Assembly: GCF_033063295.1 (NCBI RefSeq) | Contig: NZ_JAWJZH010000001.1 | Coordinates: forward strand, 2,480,001 to 2,544,000 | Reading direction: 5' to 3' | DNA length: 64,000 bases | Source of the DNA: Nitrosomonas sp. Is35 | Lineage (GTDB): Bacteria; Pseudomonadota; Gammaproteobacteria; Burkholderiales; Nitrosomonadaceae | Part shown: positions 1-8,256 of the stretch, in pieces | Layout: every line of letters starts with the position of its first letter | Numbering within the stretch: the first letter of the stretch is position 1 | The notes under the pieces: model-generated | Seen by the model: only the letters and a program-made list of their open reading frames with translations | Database searches by the model: none | Told to the model about the DNA's origin: nothing | Translations under genes and position numbers: made by a program

Positions 1-590
1 GCAATCGGCCAATCAGGTTTTTCAGCTCGCAGCAGCGGGTAAATTTGAAGCGGCCGCGCACCATGTTTCAACGGATACCATGAAAAAATTCAGCGCACTG
101 CGCGAAACCGTATTTGCTCTGTTCGATCTGCAAAGATCGGCTTCAACAACAGAATATAATCATGCGCAAACCAGCTATGAAAGTATTTTTTCAACGACGG
201 CAATGATCATCATCGCAAGTTTTATCCTGGCAGCCATTTTCGGATATTTGTTGCTAAGATCGATTATTGTCCCGTTGGATGAAGCCGTTGCGATTGCTAA
301 TGCCGTTGCCACGGGTGATTTGACTCACCGCATTGAAGTCAATTCAACCAACGAAACCGGCCGTTTGCTGCAAGCCTTGAAAACCATGAATGACAATTTA
401 TCAGATTTGGTTGGTAAGGTGCGTATGGGTACCGATGAAATTACAACCGCATCAGGCGAAATCGCTTCCGGCAACTCCGATTTGAGTCAACGCACCGAAG
501 AACAAGCATCCAGTCTGGAAGAAACTGCGTCTTCAATGGAAGAACTGACATCGACCGTCAAACAAAATGCGGATAATGCGCATCAAGCTA

Positions 591-1394
591 GGGCCTGTTA
601 ACACAATCTGATTGCTTCGACGATGAGAGCGAAGTGGATAAAGGAGATGAAGACGACATCGAGCTTATCGAACCTGGAGAAGATGCGGCGAAATCCCTTG
701 AGCCTTCTGAACAATCGTTCGATCTCGTTGCGTTTTTTGTACATGGCACGGTTGTATTCCCAGGGTGACAAGCGATTTGCTTTGGGCGGAACAACCGGGA
801 TGTAACCCAAATCTAGTGCCAGTTGCCGGGTTTGGTCGCCCTCATAAGCACGATCCATCAGCAGGTAGGTGGGCGTATTGACGGGACCGAGGGAAAGCAA
901 AAGCTGCCTGCCCTCTGGCGCATCGTGGGCGTGACCGGGCGAGAGGGCAAAGCTTATGGTTGTTCTGGAATCTGCGGCAACCAGATGAATTTTGGTGGTC
1001 CATCCACCTCGAGATTTTCCGATGGATTGGGGGCCGTTTTTTTTAACGCACCCGTACCGTCGGGATGGACTTTGATGCTGGTGCTGTCCAGCGAAACAGT
1101 TTCAATACGGATACGGATGATTTGCTGATGCTGAAGTTGCCCAAATACATGGCTCAGTACACCACTCTTTGCCCAGCGATTCATGCGGGTATAGATGGTA
1201 TGCCAGTTGCCGAATCGCTTGGGCAGTCCTCGCCACTTGCAGCCATGCTCGGCAACGTAAAGAATGGCATTGAGAACTTGCAGATTGGAATGGCTGACGT
1301 TGCCACGCTGACGCGGCAGGCAGTGCTCGATCTGTTGATATTGAGTTTCGGTGATTTCCATCACCAAATTATATCAAATAGCGTTAACAGGCCC
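591..1394 (-). mobile_element. IS5-family insertion sequence (IS427-like group), 804 bp
   Basis: The element is bounded by perfect 12-bp terminal inverted repeats, GGGCCTGTTAAC at 591-602 and GTTAACAGGCCC at 1383-1394. The dinucleotide TA occurs on both sides (589-590 and 1395-1396) and is best read as a 2-bp target duplication. It carries one transposase on minus, split into two frames. Deleting the element and one TA rebuilds the chemoreceptor frame, which confirms the ends. No second copy was seen in the window. Confidence 0.93.
598..1361 (-). CDS. IS5-family DDE transposase made by -1 frameshifting
   Basis: Cuts and joins the ends of its own IS. The first frame (start ATG at 1361, preceded by in-frame TTG and GTG) encodes the N-terminal DUF4096-like part and the first catalytic Asp ([13 protein letters not shown]). 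A run of eight A residues on the coding strand (1037-1044) follows GALKK. Slipping back one base there gives [20 protein letters not shown] and continues without a stop to the second Asp (LMDRAYEGD) and the Glu ([12 protein letters not shown]), ending at 598. Without the slip, the first frame ends at 954 after a non-family tail. The arrangement matches the programmed frameshift known for this group, so I treat the two pieces as one intact gene rather than a pseudogene. Confidence 0.9.
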
Positions 1395-2205
1395 TAATCA
1401 ACTGGCCGCAGGAGCTTCCGAAGTTGCGATGAAAGGCGGCTCGGTAGTCGGTCAAGTGGTACAAACCATGAGCTCGATCAACGAAAGCTCGAAGAAAATT
1501 GTCGACATCATCAGTGTCATCGATGGCATCGCATTCCAAACCAATATTTTGGCGCTGAATGCGGCCGTCGAGGCAGCACGTGCCGGTGAACAAGGCCGTG
1601 GATTTGCGGTAGTAGCCACGGAAGTGCGTACGCTGGCGCAACGTTCTGCCGCAGCTGCAAAAGAGATCAAAGAACTGATCAATGACTCAGTATCCAAAGT
1701 TGATGAAGGAACACGTTTGGTAGATGAAGCGGGCGTTACGATGGATGAAATTGTCACGGCTGTTAAACGAGTCACCGACATCATGAGTGAAATTTCCGCA
1801 GCTTCTCAGGAACAAAGCTCAGGTATCGAACAAGTGAATCAAGCGGTCACCCAAATGGACGAAGCCACACAGCAAAACGCAGCCTTAGTGGAACAAGCTG
1901 CCGCTGCCGCCGAGTCCATGAAGGACCAAGCACAAGCCCTGACACATGCAGTGAGTACTTTCAAATTGGCAGGTGCTCATTCAACCTCTGCAACTGTAAA
2001 AAGAAACAATCGTCCTGCGACGATTACCAATCTGCCCAATCGCGGCCCTGCTGCGAAAAAAGCACTGGTTAATTTAAACAAGGAAGCGGCATCCGGAACA
2101 ACACAAGCGCGCAAAACAGCCGCAGGCGGTGGTAATGATTGGGAAGAGTTTTAAATCGATCCTCAATCATAAGCTTCGATTGAGTCAATAAAGTTCCATG
2201 GAAAT

Positions 2206-2243
2206 GAGAGTATTACCGGGTAAAGCAGAACGGTAGTACTCTC
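2206..2243 (+). terminator. hairpin downstream of the chemoreceptor, possible terminator
   Basis: GAGAGTATTACCG (2206-2218) pairs with CGGTAGTACTCTC (2231-2243) with one G-T mismatch over 13 bp and a 12-nt loop. A smaller hairpin, CTCAATC/GATTGAG, lies at 2162-2184. Neither is followed by a clear T-run, so intrinsic termination is uncertain. It could instead serve as an RNA-stability element. Confidence 0.35.
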
Positions 2244-2288
2244 ACCCAACCGGATATCACCACCTAGTAGCGCACCTCACATCAGTTG

Positions 2289-3488
2289 TCATTGCACTAC
2301 ACGTAACCGGCGATCCAGCCATTGTTCGATTTTCTGCAGCAATTCGGTCCGTGCCGGTTCTTGCATAAACACGTGCTGGTGATACGGCAGACCAGGTAGT
2401 TTCAAAACTTCGTTAGCGGGATTATGTTGCAGTGTCACACGGGCAAAATCTTCGCCACCCCAGGCGGGGGTAATCGGGTCCAGTTCGGAATAAATCAGGT
2501 AATACGGTATCGAGAAACCGGCCATGTTGCGGCGGAAACGAACAACTTCTTCTTCGATGCCTTTCACGTAGCGCAACAGACTGCGGCGGACGATCCAGCC
2601 GTCGGCACGCAGGCGGGCTTTCTCTTCCTCGCTATCGGTCAAGTAATCCGTCACCCAAGCTGGTGAGGTAGGCGTCGCAAAGTTGCGCAGTCCCGGCCAG
2701 GAAAACATCTCGAATAAACCATCCAGAACCGGCACCGTGACCAATGAAAGTAATTGATTGAACAGCAGCAAAGGCAGCGGCTCATCTTGCGGATGCAGAA
2801 AATGCGTTTCTGCATGAAAAGACAGCTTGATCAAGGGATTCGCCACCCAGCCGCGCCATCCCGGCGGTTCGCTCACGGCAAAAGCCGGGGCGAGAAAAAC
2901 CACACCCTGCAACCGTTTGCGCAGATCGGATTCGTTTTGATGCTTAAGTAAATACGACGCGGTCACCAGTCCGCCCAGACTGTGCGCCACGATGAACACT
3001 GGCCGCTGCGGATGGCCTTGCGCATCGCACTGCGCCATGAAGGCTTGCAACGCCCGGCCCAACGTCTGCCGCAATGGTTCCAAATCGTACAAAGCCGATT
3101 GCGCCAGATAGGCATCGCTGACATCGGCCCGATCGGCTCCCTCTGCGAGCGCCCGATCCGCACGGCGTAGCACCGGATTGGAAAGGCCATGCGCATAATG
3201 ATCAAAACTGGCAACAAAATAGCGTTGAGAAAAATACCGCGCCACCTCGCCATAACGCCCGATATGCTCGTTCATGCCGTGTACCAGCAACACACAGGCG
3301 CTTGCTTGACTGGATTGCGGCGGCAAAGTACGCAGAATCAACGGTCCCTCACCACCCTGCTCGATCGCAATTTCATTTCCCCAACGGGGATAGGGAGCGG
3401 TGACAAACGGCCGGTGAACACAACCGGAAAGTGCTATCAGCAGGAAAAAAAAGATCACTCCAGCTGTTAAATGATTTTTGTGAAACAT
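2289..3488 (-). CDS. alpha/beta hydrolase lipoprotein (monoacylglycerol lipase-like, Hydrolase_4)
   Basis: Predicted outer-membrane or periplasmic serine hydrolase of 399 residues. The N-terminus has a hydrophobic stretch ending in the lipobox LSGC, so the mature protein starts at a lipidated Cys. The hydrolase core shows the HGMNEH oxyanion strand, the nucleophile elbow VAHSLGG, the acid in YSELDPITP and a late His in LPYHQHVF, the usual order for the family. I chose the ATG at 3488; a GTG two codons upstream is possible. It is followed at some distance by an AHSA1 gene on the same strand. The substrate is unknown; lysophospholipid or monoglyceride cleavage is the family inference. Confidence 0.82.
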   Translation of the reverse strand: MFHKNHLTAGVIFFFLLIALSGCVHRPFVTAPYPRWGNEIAIEQGGEGPLILRTLPPQSSQASACVLLVHGMNEHIGRYGEVARYFSQRYFVASFDHYAHGLSNPVLRRADRALAEGADRADVSDAYLAQSALYDLEPLRQTLGRALQAFMAQCDAQGHPQRPVFIVAHSLGGLVTASYLLKHQNESDLRKRLQGVVFLAPAFAVSEPPGWRGWVANPLIKLSFHAETHFLHPQDEPLPLLLFNQLLSLVTVPVLDGLFEMFSWPGLRNFATPTSPAWVTDYLTDSEEEKARLRADGWIVRRSLLRYVKGIEEEVVRFRRNMAGFSIPYYLIYSELDPITPAWGGEDFARVTLQHNPANEVLKLPGLPYHQHVFMQEPARTELLQKIEQWLDRRLRVVQ

Positions 3489-3550
3489 TGCCACGATGCG
3501 ATGATGCTCACAAAAACAGTGGAATCAAAACGCTGCCAACCGCATAAAAA

Positions 3551-3997
3551 TCAGCCCGGGATCTCGGCTTCGACGAGCTTTGCCAGCAACGTGAGCGATT
3601 CCTGCCAGCCGAGATAGCAAGCCTCGGCCGGAATCACTGCCGGCACACCTTTTTGCACGATGTTCAACTCGGTCCCGCAGGAAACCGGTTTTAACGATAC
3701 CGTGACCTGCATCTCTCCAGGCAGATCCGGATCATCGAACTTGTCCGTATAGCGGATACGCTCAAACGGCACCAGCTCCAGATACTCACCGCCAAACGAA
3801 TGGCTATGCCCGCTGCTGAAGTTCGTAAAGGACATCTTGAAACAGCCGCCGGTTTTAGCCTCCATATGATGAACCTTCGCGGTGAAACCATTCGGCGGAA
3901 TCCATTTAACCATCGCATCGGCATCCAGAAAAGCCCGGTAAACTCTCTCAGGTGGCGCGCGCAGCACGCGATGAAGGCGGATAGTGTTTGTGGACAT
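3551..3997 (-). CDS. SRPBCC/AHSA1 (activator of Hsp90 ATPase-like) family protein
   Basis: Small cytoplasmic protein of 148 residues with a START/SRPBCC-type ligand-binding fold. The opening TIRLHRVLRAPPERVYRAF and the following DADAMVKWIPP are typical of AHSA1-like proteins. A good ribosome site (GGAGAATAACC) precedes the ATG. Such proteins bind hydrophobic ligands or act in stress responses, but the partner is not predictable from sequence. There is no obvious operon link. Confidence 0.8.
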   Translation of the reverse strand: MSTNTIRLHRVLRAPPERVYRAFLDADAMVKWIPPNGFTAKVHHMEAKTGGCFKMSFTNFSSGHSHSFGGEYLELVPFERIRYTDKFDDPDLPGEMQVTVSLKPVSCGTELNIVQKGVPAVIPAEACYLGWQESLTLLAKLVEAEIPG

Positions 3998-4096
3998 GGT
4001 TATTCTCCTTTCGGTAGCGGGTTATTCTTGAAAGTTATGCAAGTAGGCAGATCTTGTTTACCGCAGCAGCAACACCGGTAGTTTCTCAATAGCCTG

Positions 4097-4420
4097 TCAG
4101 TAAGCGAACATCTCTTGCAATCGCTGGCACAATTCGATTTGCGTTGCTTCGTCAATAACCCCGAGTTTGCTGACCAAGCGGGTTTTATCGACAGCGCGGA
4201 TCTGATCCAGCAAAATCAAACCCTGTTTTTTCTTGAAACTGCAAGCAACCCTGCAGGGAAATTCAAAACCACGGCTGGTCATCGGCGCCATGAGCATGGT
4301 AGATAAAGCAGAAAGCTCATCCGGGGAAATAACAACACAAGGTCTTGTTTTGTTGATTTCAGAGCCTTGCGTCGGGTCGAGTTGTACCAGCCAAACCTGG
4401 AACCGCGAAACTTTCGGCAT
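4097..4420 (-). CDS. MazF/PemK-type endoribonuclease toxin
   Basis: Toxin of a type II toxin-antitoxin module, 107 residues. The N-terminus VWLVQLDPTQGSEINKTRPC carries the conserved GSE-x2-K-x-RPC signature of the MazF fold, followed by VVISPDE. Family members cleave mRNA or rRNA at short sequences and stop growth. Its ATG overlaps the antitoxin stop by one base (TAATG), so the two genes are translationally coupled. No truncation is seen, and length is normal for the family. Confidence 0.9.
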   Translation of the reverse strand: MPKVSRFQVWLVQLDPTQGSEINKTRPCVVISPDELSALSTMLMAPMTSRGFEFPCRVACSFKKKQGLILLDQIRAVDKTRLVSKLGVIDEATQIELCQRLQEMFAY

Positions 4421-4674
4421 TACCAGTCCAAATTGTCATCGGAAGACAATGGCGCATTCAGCCATTCTTGATCCAGCGGCTCCGTGCCGTGAGCTTTCAA
4501 TGTACCTTCAATGGATTCACGCCAACCTTCCCGCGCCGCCTTCTTGGGCGTAATCAACAAACCGCCCTCCACGACTTGCAATTGCAAATCTTTACCCTCC
4601 AAATCAGCTTGTTCGATGAGTGGCTTGGGGATACGTATGCCTTGGGAATTGCCGATTTTGATGAGATGGGTCAT
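4420..4674 (-). CDS. MazE-like AbrB-fold antitoxin
   Basis: DNA-binding antitoxin of 84 residues partnering the downstream MazF-like toxin. THLIKIGNSQGIRIPKPLIE is the swapped-hairpin AbrB/MazE domain; the C-terminal part, rich in acidic residues (EPLDQEW, SSDDNLDW), should wrap the toxin. I start at the ATG at 4674, where homology begins. An upstream ATG at 4707 would add eleven residues not expected in the family and would run into an inverted repeat (4690-4708) that looks like the operator. Confidence 0.87.
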   Translation of the reverse strand: MTHLIKIGNSQGIRIPKPLIEQADLEGKDLQLQVVEGGLLITPKKAAREGWRESIEGTLKAHGTEPLDQEWLNAPLSSDDNLDW

Positions 4675-4689
4675 GAGAAATGTGAATAG

Positions 4690-4723
4690 GTTGCGATATC
4701 CGCGCAACTATAGTGTAATTACA
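4690..4723 (-). promoter_or_regulatory. putative operator of the mazEF-like module
   Basis: Two dyads lie just upstream of the antitoxin start: GTTGCG(4690-4695)-7 nt-CGCAAC(4703-4708), and the perfect palindrome TGTAATTACA (4714-4723). AbrB-fold antitoxins commonly repress their own promoter through such sites. Assignment is by position and symmetry only. Confidence 0.45.
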
Positions 4724-4784
4724 TTGAACATACAAGCCACCATTCGGTTCATTTTTTCATTAATGGCATTCTATTTATGTTCAT

Positions 4785-4807
4785 GCCATAATTGTCTGCA
4801 TTATGGC
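4785..4807 (+). promoter_or_regulatory. putative VapB operator overlapping the vapB start codon
   Basis: GCCATAAT (4785-4792) and ATTATGGC (4800-4807) form a perfect 8-bp inverted repeat with a 7-nt spacer. The right arm contains the vapB ATG at 4803. A related half-site (TAATGGCATT) sits further upstream near 4761. Autoregulation by VapB or the VapBC complex is the natural reading. Confidence 0.5.
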
Positions 4808-5069
4808 AAAGCTAATGACACAAACCGAAGTGCAACTCGATCCTCAAGGGCGGCTGGTGATCCCAGCGCAGCTCAGGCGTTCGCTTGGATTTGAATCCGG
4901 TGACAGCCTGATCGCGCGTATGGAAGATGGTCGTTTGATTCTGGAAAAAGCTGGAACGATTAAGCAAAGACTCAAACACCGCTTTGCTCACTTACCCTCA
5001 ACCACCAGTCTCGCCGAAGAACTCATCGCTGACCGGCGGGAAGAAGCAAAACGGGAAACCGGTGAATGA
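4803..5069 (+). CDS. AbrB/VapB-type antitoxin
   Basis: Antitoxin of 88 residues. EVQLDPQGRLVIPAQLRRSL is a SpoVT/AbrB DNA-binding domain, followed by a charged C-terminal arm (AEELIADRREEAKRETGE) that should bind the toxin. ATG at 4803 is used; a second ATG at 4815 is also possible and neither has a strong ribosome site. The 3' end overlaps the toxin gene by ATGA. It is divergent from the MazEF-like module. Confidence 0.88.
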   Translation: MAKLMTQTEVQLDPQGRLVIPAQLRRSLGFESGDSLIARMEDGRLILEKAGTIKQRLKHRFAHLPSTTSLAEELIADRREEAKRETGE

Positions 5070-5446
5070 CAATAGTTCTGGATGCCTCCGCTTTGCTGGC
5101 TTTTCTGCAGAATGAACCCGGCTGGGATCAGGTTGAAGCGGCTTTGCCGGATGCCGTCATTTCTAGCGTCAATTGGACGGAAGTGGTGCAAAAATCAATC
5201 GCGGCAAATGTCGATGTCAACGGCATGCGCGAAGATCTTGAAGCGCTGGGCTTGCGGATCACCCCATTCAGCGCCGAAGAAGCCGGGATTGCCGCGCAGC
5301 TTTGGCAAAAAACCCGCCAAGCCGGTTTGTCGTTGGGAGATCGAGCTTGTCTAAGCACCGGTATCCGGCTGGATGCACCGGTACTGACCGCCGATAAAAT
5401 CTGGGCCACACTGAATTTACCTGTTGCTGTGCGTTGTATCCGTTAA
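5066..5446 (+). CDS. PIN-domain ribonuclease toxin (VapC-type)
   Basis: Toxin of 126 residues with the PIN nuclease fold. The acidic metal-binding set is present in order: Asp in VLDASALL, Glu in NWTEVV, Asp in SLGDRACL and Asp in VLTADKIW. VapC proteins cleave tRNA or rRNA. The gene overlaps its antitoxin by four bases (ATGA), the classic vapBC arrangement. It looks intact. Confidence 0.9.
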   Translation: MTIVLDASALLAFLQNEPGWDQVEAALPDAVISSVNWTEVVQKSIAANVDVNGMREDLEALGLRITPFSAEEAGIAAQLWQKTRQAGLSLGDRACLSTGIRLDAPVLTADKIWATLNLPVAVRCIR

Positions 5447-5712
5447 CCGCCCGGATCAGACCATACTCACCTGCTTCAAGTCATTGCACAGATCCATACA
5501 ACATCTCCGTCTCGACGGTTTCGCTGACTCCCTCGATCCCGTAAGGCGAATGTCCAAAGGGCAATCCGCCAAATTAAAACCAGTATCAACAAATCATCCC
5601 AAACGATCATTACACACATTCGGCGAAATTATTCGTCAAATGATTGGAGCGAAACGCTTTCAGCTTCGGCCTTACGCGAGTTAGGGCTAGAACACTGTTG
5701 TGCCAGTTAAAT

Positions 5713-6390
5713 TTATTCCCACCATGCCAAGTAATTTCCTGGGTTGAAATCAGGAGATCGGATGCCTGTTTTAACTAGAGTATTCACGATACCAATTAAG
5801 AGTCCGATCACTTCAGCTCTACGATCAGTTGAAACAAACACTTTCCATTCTTTTTCGTAATAGCAATATCCAGCATCTACCACGCAATAGATATTGACAG
5901 GAGGAAATTCGTATTCTTTTTGAGATTCCTGAATTCGAAGAAGAGCTTTTTCTTTTTCTTTTTTCAAGTTTGTCCGAAAGCCAAAAAGAACATGATGGAT
6001 TGGAGGACCATTTAAGGAACGTATAGACTCCCCCTTTTTTATTGCATCCCGTACTTCTTTCAGAGTTACAGTGGATTTCACTTCGATTGCGTAATAGACA
6101 CAGTCGATAGGAAAGATTCCGGTCTTTTCATCAAATAATAGAGGTGAAAATCGAGACTTGTTGTAAATAATAATATCCGTCTCGGCGGATAATTCCCCGA
6201 CTCTATCAATGATTTTTCCTGTACCAGCATAAAATCCATCTGGCAATAACGGCAATATCAAATCAGTAAGGAATATTTCTCGAATTTTCCCCACCATTCC
6301 ATTGTGTTTGATTGAACCAACAGAATTTGCCTCCCGAAGGCAAGAGTCAACAACATCAACTAGTCTGGAAGAGAGTATGGATTTTGGCAA
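5713..6390 (-). CDS. DUF6602-like protein, possible PD-(D/E)xK-type nuclease fold
   Basis: Cytoplasmic protein of 225 residues, no signal or membrane segment. The N-terminal part (IREIFLTDLILPLLPDGF) is followed by GTGKIIDRVGELSAETDIII, then YYAIEVKSTV. An Asp after a Glu-Thr and a later EVKS are the spacing of a restriction-endonuclease-like active site, and the family resembles DUF6602. The gene is noticeably more AT-rich than its neighbours, with unpaired context (gene-free stretches of about 266 bp on its 3' side and 215 bp on its 5' side), suggesting acquisition by transfer. Nuclease activity is inference. Confidence 0.6.
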   Translation of the reverse strand: MPKSILSSRLVDVVDSCLREANSVGSIKHNGMVGKIREIFLTDLILPLLPDGFYAGTGKIIDRVGELSAETDIIIYNKSRFSPLLFDEKTGIFPIDCVYYAIEVKSTVTLKEVRDAIKKGESIRSLNGPPIHHVLFGFRTNLKKEKEKALLRIQESQKEYEFPPVNIYCVVDAGYCYYEKEWKVFVSTDRRAEVIGLLIGIVNTLVKTGIRSPDFNPGNYLAWWE

Positions 6391-6605
6391 GCGAGTATCA
6401 GCCTCTTAAAATGACGCAGCATAATGTATCACAAGTGAAATCTAAAACAGAATTACTCATGATATCCCTTTACTTATTGATTCATTACGCTGTCATCATT
6501 TCAGACCTGTAGATTTCCACAAATTGAATGATCTACTTTGAATTCAATATTATCTGCTCTAACAGTCAATTAACCGTAATTGCTCAAAATCCCCCACCAC
6601 TCCCA

Positions 6606-6860
6606 CTAACCCTTCCCCTCCGGCGGATGCTCGTTAATATAAGTAACAATATCCCCCACCGTGCGGAGATTCTTGACTTCATCGCCGTCGAACGTAACAC
6701 CAAAAGCGTCTTCCGCGTCGAACAGCAGTTGCACGGTGTCCATTGAGTCGAGCCCGAGTTCTTCGAATTTGGATGCGGTGGTGATGGTGGATGTGTCGAT
6801 GTTTTCAACTTTTGACGCGATAAATTCGATGACTTTCGCTTCGAGGTCTGCTGTATCCAT
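6606..6860 (-). CDS. acyl carrier protein
   Basis: Carrier of 84 residues. The phosphopantetheine attachment motif is visible as ELGLDSMDTV with Ser as the modified residue, within the four-helix ACP pattern. I start at ATG 6860, with AAGGTG upstream as the ribosome site; a GTG at 6872 overlaps that site and is less likely. It directly follows a FabF-type synthase gene, so the pair probably acts in a dedicated fatty-acid or acyl-transfer route rather than being the housekeeping acpP. Confidence 0.9.
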   Translation of the reverse strand: MDTADLEAKVIEFIASKVENIDTSTITTASKFEELGLDSMDTVQLLFDAEDAFGVTFDGDEVKNLRTVGDIVTYINEHPPEGKG

Positions 6861-6878
6861 GTCTGTTGGCACCTTGTG

Positions 6879-8096
6879 TTATAGAGTTGTAAAAACGATG
6901 CTGACGTTGTTGCCGCCGAATCCGAATGCATTGCACAGAGCGGTCTGCACTTTTTTCTCTACTGCGGTATTGGGCGTGTAGTTCAAGTCGCACTCGGGAT
7001 CGGCTTCCAGCAAATTGATCGTGGGATGTATCGTGCCCGTTTGCAAGGTCATGATGGCAGCAATACTACCGATGGCTGCGGAAGCGCCGATGCTGTGGCC
7101 GATCATCGATTTGGTGGCGCTGATCGGAATTTCCGGCGCGCGTTCGCCGAACAATTGCTTGATCGCCTTGGTTTCGACCACATCGCCGATGGGTGTGGAA
7201 GTGGCGTGGGCGTTGATATAGTCCACTTGGCCGGATGTCATACCGGCATCGTCCAGTGCCGCCTGCATCGCAGCGACTTGCCCGTCGACATCCGGCGCGA
7301 CGATGTGCGTCGCGTCACAGGCACAACCATAACCGGCCAGCCGGGCATAAATTTTCGCGCCGCGCTTCAGGGCGGCTTCCTCCGTTTCCAGCACCAGAAT
7401 GCCCGCGCCTTCGCCCATGACAAAACCGTCGCGGCCTTTGGCAAACGGACGCGAGGCATGCGCCGGATCGGCATTAAAACCGGTGGATAGTGCAAACAAT
7501 GCCTCGAAACCCGTCATCGTGAGCGGCAATACGCACGCTTCTGCGCCGCCCGTAACGACAGCGTCGGCTTTCCCCGTGCGCAATAAATCCAGCGCCATGC
7601 CAATCGCATTGGCAGCCGAGGAACACGCCGTGCTGGTCGTCAGGTTGATGCCCTTCAGTCCGTATTTGGTTGCTATCCAGGCGGCGGCTGAGTTCGCCAT
7701 GATGCGCGGAACGGTAAAAGGTGGCACCGATTTGTTTTGAAATCTGCGCGCGGCGGAAGACTCGAACGTCGAAAATCCGCCCATGCCCGACCCCAGGCTG
7801 ACGGCCAAGCGCCGTGGCTCATAGCCTTCCAAACCACCTGCGTCTTCCAGCGCTTGTTGTGCCGCGTGTAAAGCAAGTTGGGTAAACCGGTCAGTTTGTT
7901 CGATCTGTTTGGCGGAAAGGAATGAGGTGGGATCAAAACCGGTCACTTCACCGGCAATTTTCGAGCGCTGTTTGGCGGCATCAAAGCTTTGAATACTGAC
8001 AATCCCACTGGTACCGGCTACCGCATTTTTCCAGAATTGGTCAATGCCCATGCCAATCGGTGACACAATCCCCATTCCGGTAACGACGATACGCAT
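6879..8096 (-). CDS. fabF: beta-ketoacyl-ACP synthase II (FabF-like)
   Basis: Condensing enzyme of 405 residues extending acyl-ACP with malonyl-ACP. The catalytic triad is in place: Cys in TSTACSSAANAIG, His in NAHATSTPIGD and His in SMIGHSIGAS, with the final GFGGNNVS loop. Length is normal. The carrier protein starts about 20 bp downstream, so the two are co-transcribed. No malonyl transferase or reductase lies next to them, which suggests a secondary synthase/carrier pair. The gene name is by family; it need not be the main fabF. Confidence 0.9.
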   Translation of the reverse strand: MRIVVTGMGIVSPIGMGIDQFWKNAVAGTSGIVSIQSFDAAKQRSKIAGEVTGFDPTSFLSAKQIEQTDRFTQLALHAAQQALEDAGGLEGYEPRRLAVSLGSGMGGFSTFESSAARRFQNKSVPPFTVPRIMANSAAAWIATKYGLKGINLTTSTACSSAANAIGMALDLLRTGKADAVVTGGAEACVLPLTMTGFEALFALSTGFNADPAHASRPFAKGRDGFVMGEGAGILVLETEEAALKRGAKIYARLAGYGCACDATHIVAPDVDGQVAAMQAALDDAGMTSGQVDYINAHATSTPIGDVVETKAIKQLFGERAPEIPISATKSMIGHSIGASAAIGSIAAIMTLQTGTIHPTINLLEADPECDLNYTPNTAVEKKVQTALCNAFGFGGNNVSIVFTTL

Positions 8097-8208
8097 ATAA
8101 GAAAGCTCGAATAGAGAAAATTTAGGCAGGATACGATAAAAATCAACGCAATTTTTCTGCGCTGAATATACTGAATGCCGGATAGGCTGTCAAACGTACT
8201 ATTAGTGC

Positions 8209-8226
8209 AAAAAAAGCCGCAGCTTT
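8209..8226 (-). terminator. intrinsic terminator of the KAP-SGNH operon
   Basis: On the minus strand AAAGC-TGCG-GCTTT forms a short hairpin followed by an unbroken T-run (seven A on plus at 8209-8215). It lies about 30 bp after the SGNH hydrolase stop. The stem is short (5 bp), so strength is uncertain. Confidence 0.5.
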
Positions 8227-8256
8227 CATTCTCGTAGCGCCATCCAATCGGTACCC

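Larger units (their letters stand above)
1..2154 (+). pseudogene. methyl-accepting chemotaxis protein, split by an IS element and cut by the window edge
   Basis: Membrane chemoreceptor that would signal to CheA/CheW. The frame is open from the left edge, so the real start lies outside. Visible parts are a hydrophobic second transmembrane segment (about 203-275), a HAMP domain, the start of the methylation helices, then the insertion at 591. After the IS the same protein resumes: the signalling hairpin tip ([20 protein letters not shown]) lies near 1519-1578 and the end is DWEEF, which resembles the CheR/CheB-binding xWxxF tail. Removing 591-1396 (IS plus one TA) restores the reading frame exactly and gives the expected family sequence [13 protein letters not shown]. 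As it stands, translation stops at 599-601 just inside the IS, before the CheA-contacting tip, so the receptor is inactive unless the element excises precisely. Confidence 0.93.

Noticed and set aside
1351..2154. Separate chemoreceptor gene starting in the IS end
   Set aside because: It is the 3' part of the interrupted receptor; the GTG in the IS is noted as a possible start but not annotated as a gene.
5424..5684. Open frame of 86 codons after vapC
   Set aside because: It starts inside vapC, has no recognisable motif or ribosome site, and codon use looks random.
6560..6600. CAATTA-ACCG-TAATTG hairpin after the acyl carrier gene
   Set aside because: Weak AT stem and no T-run on the minus strand.
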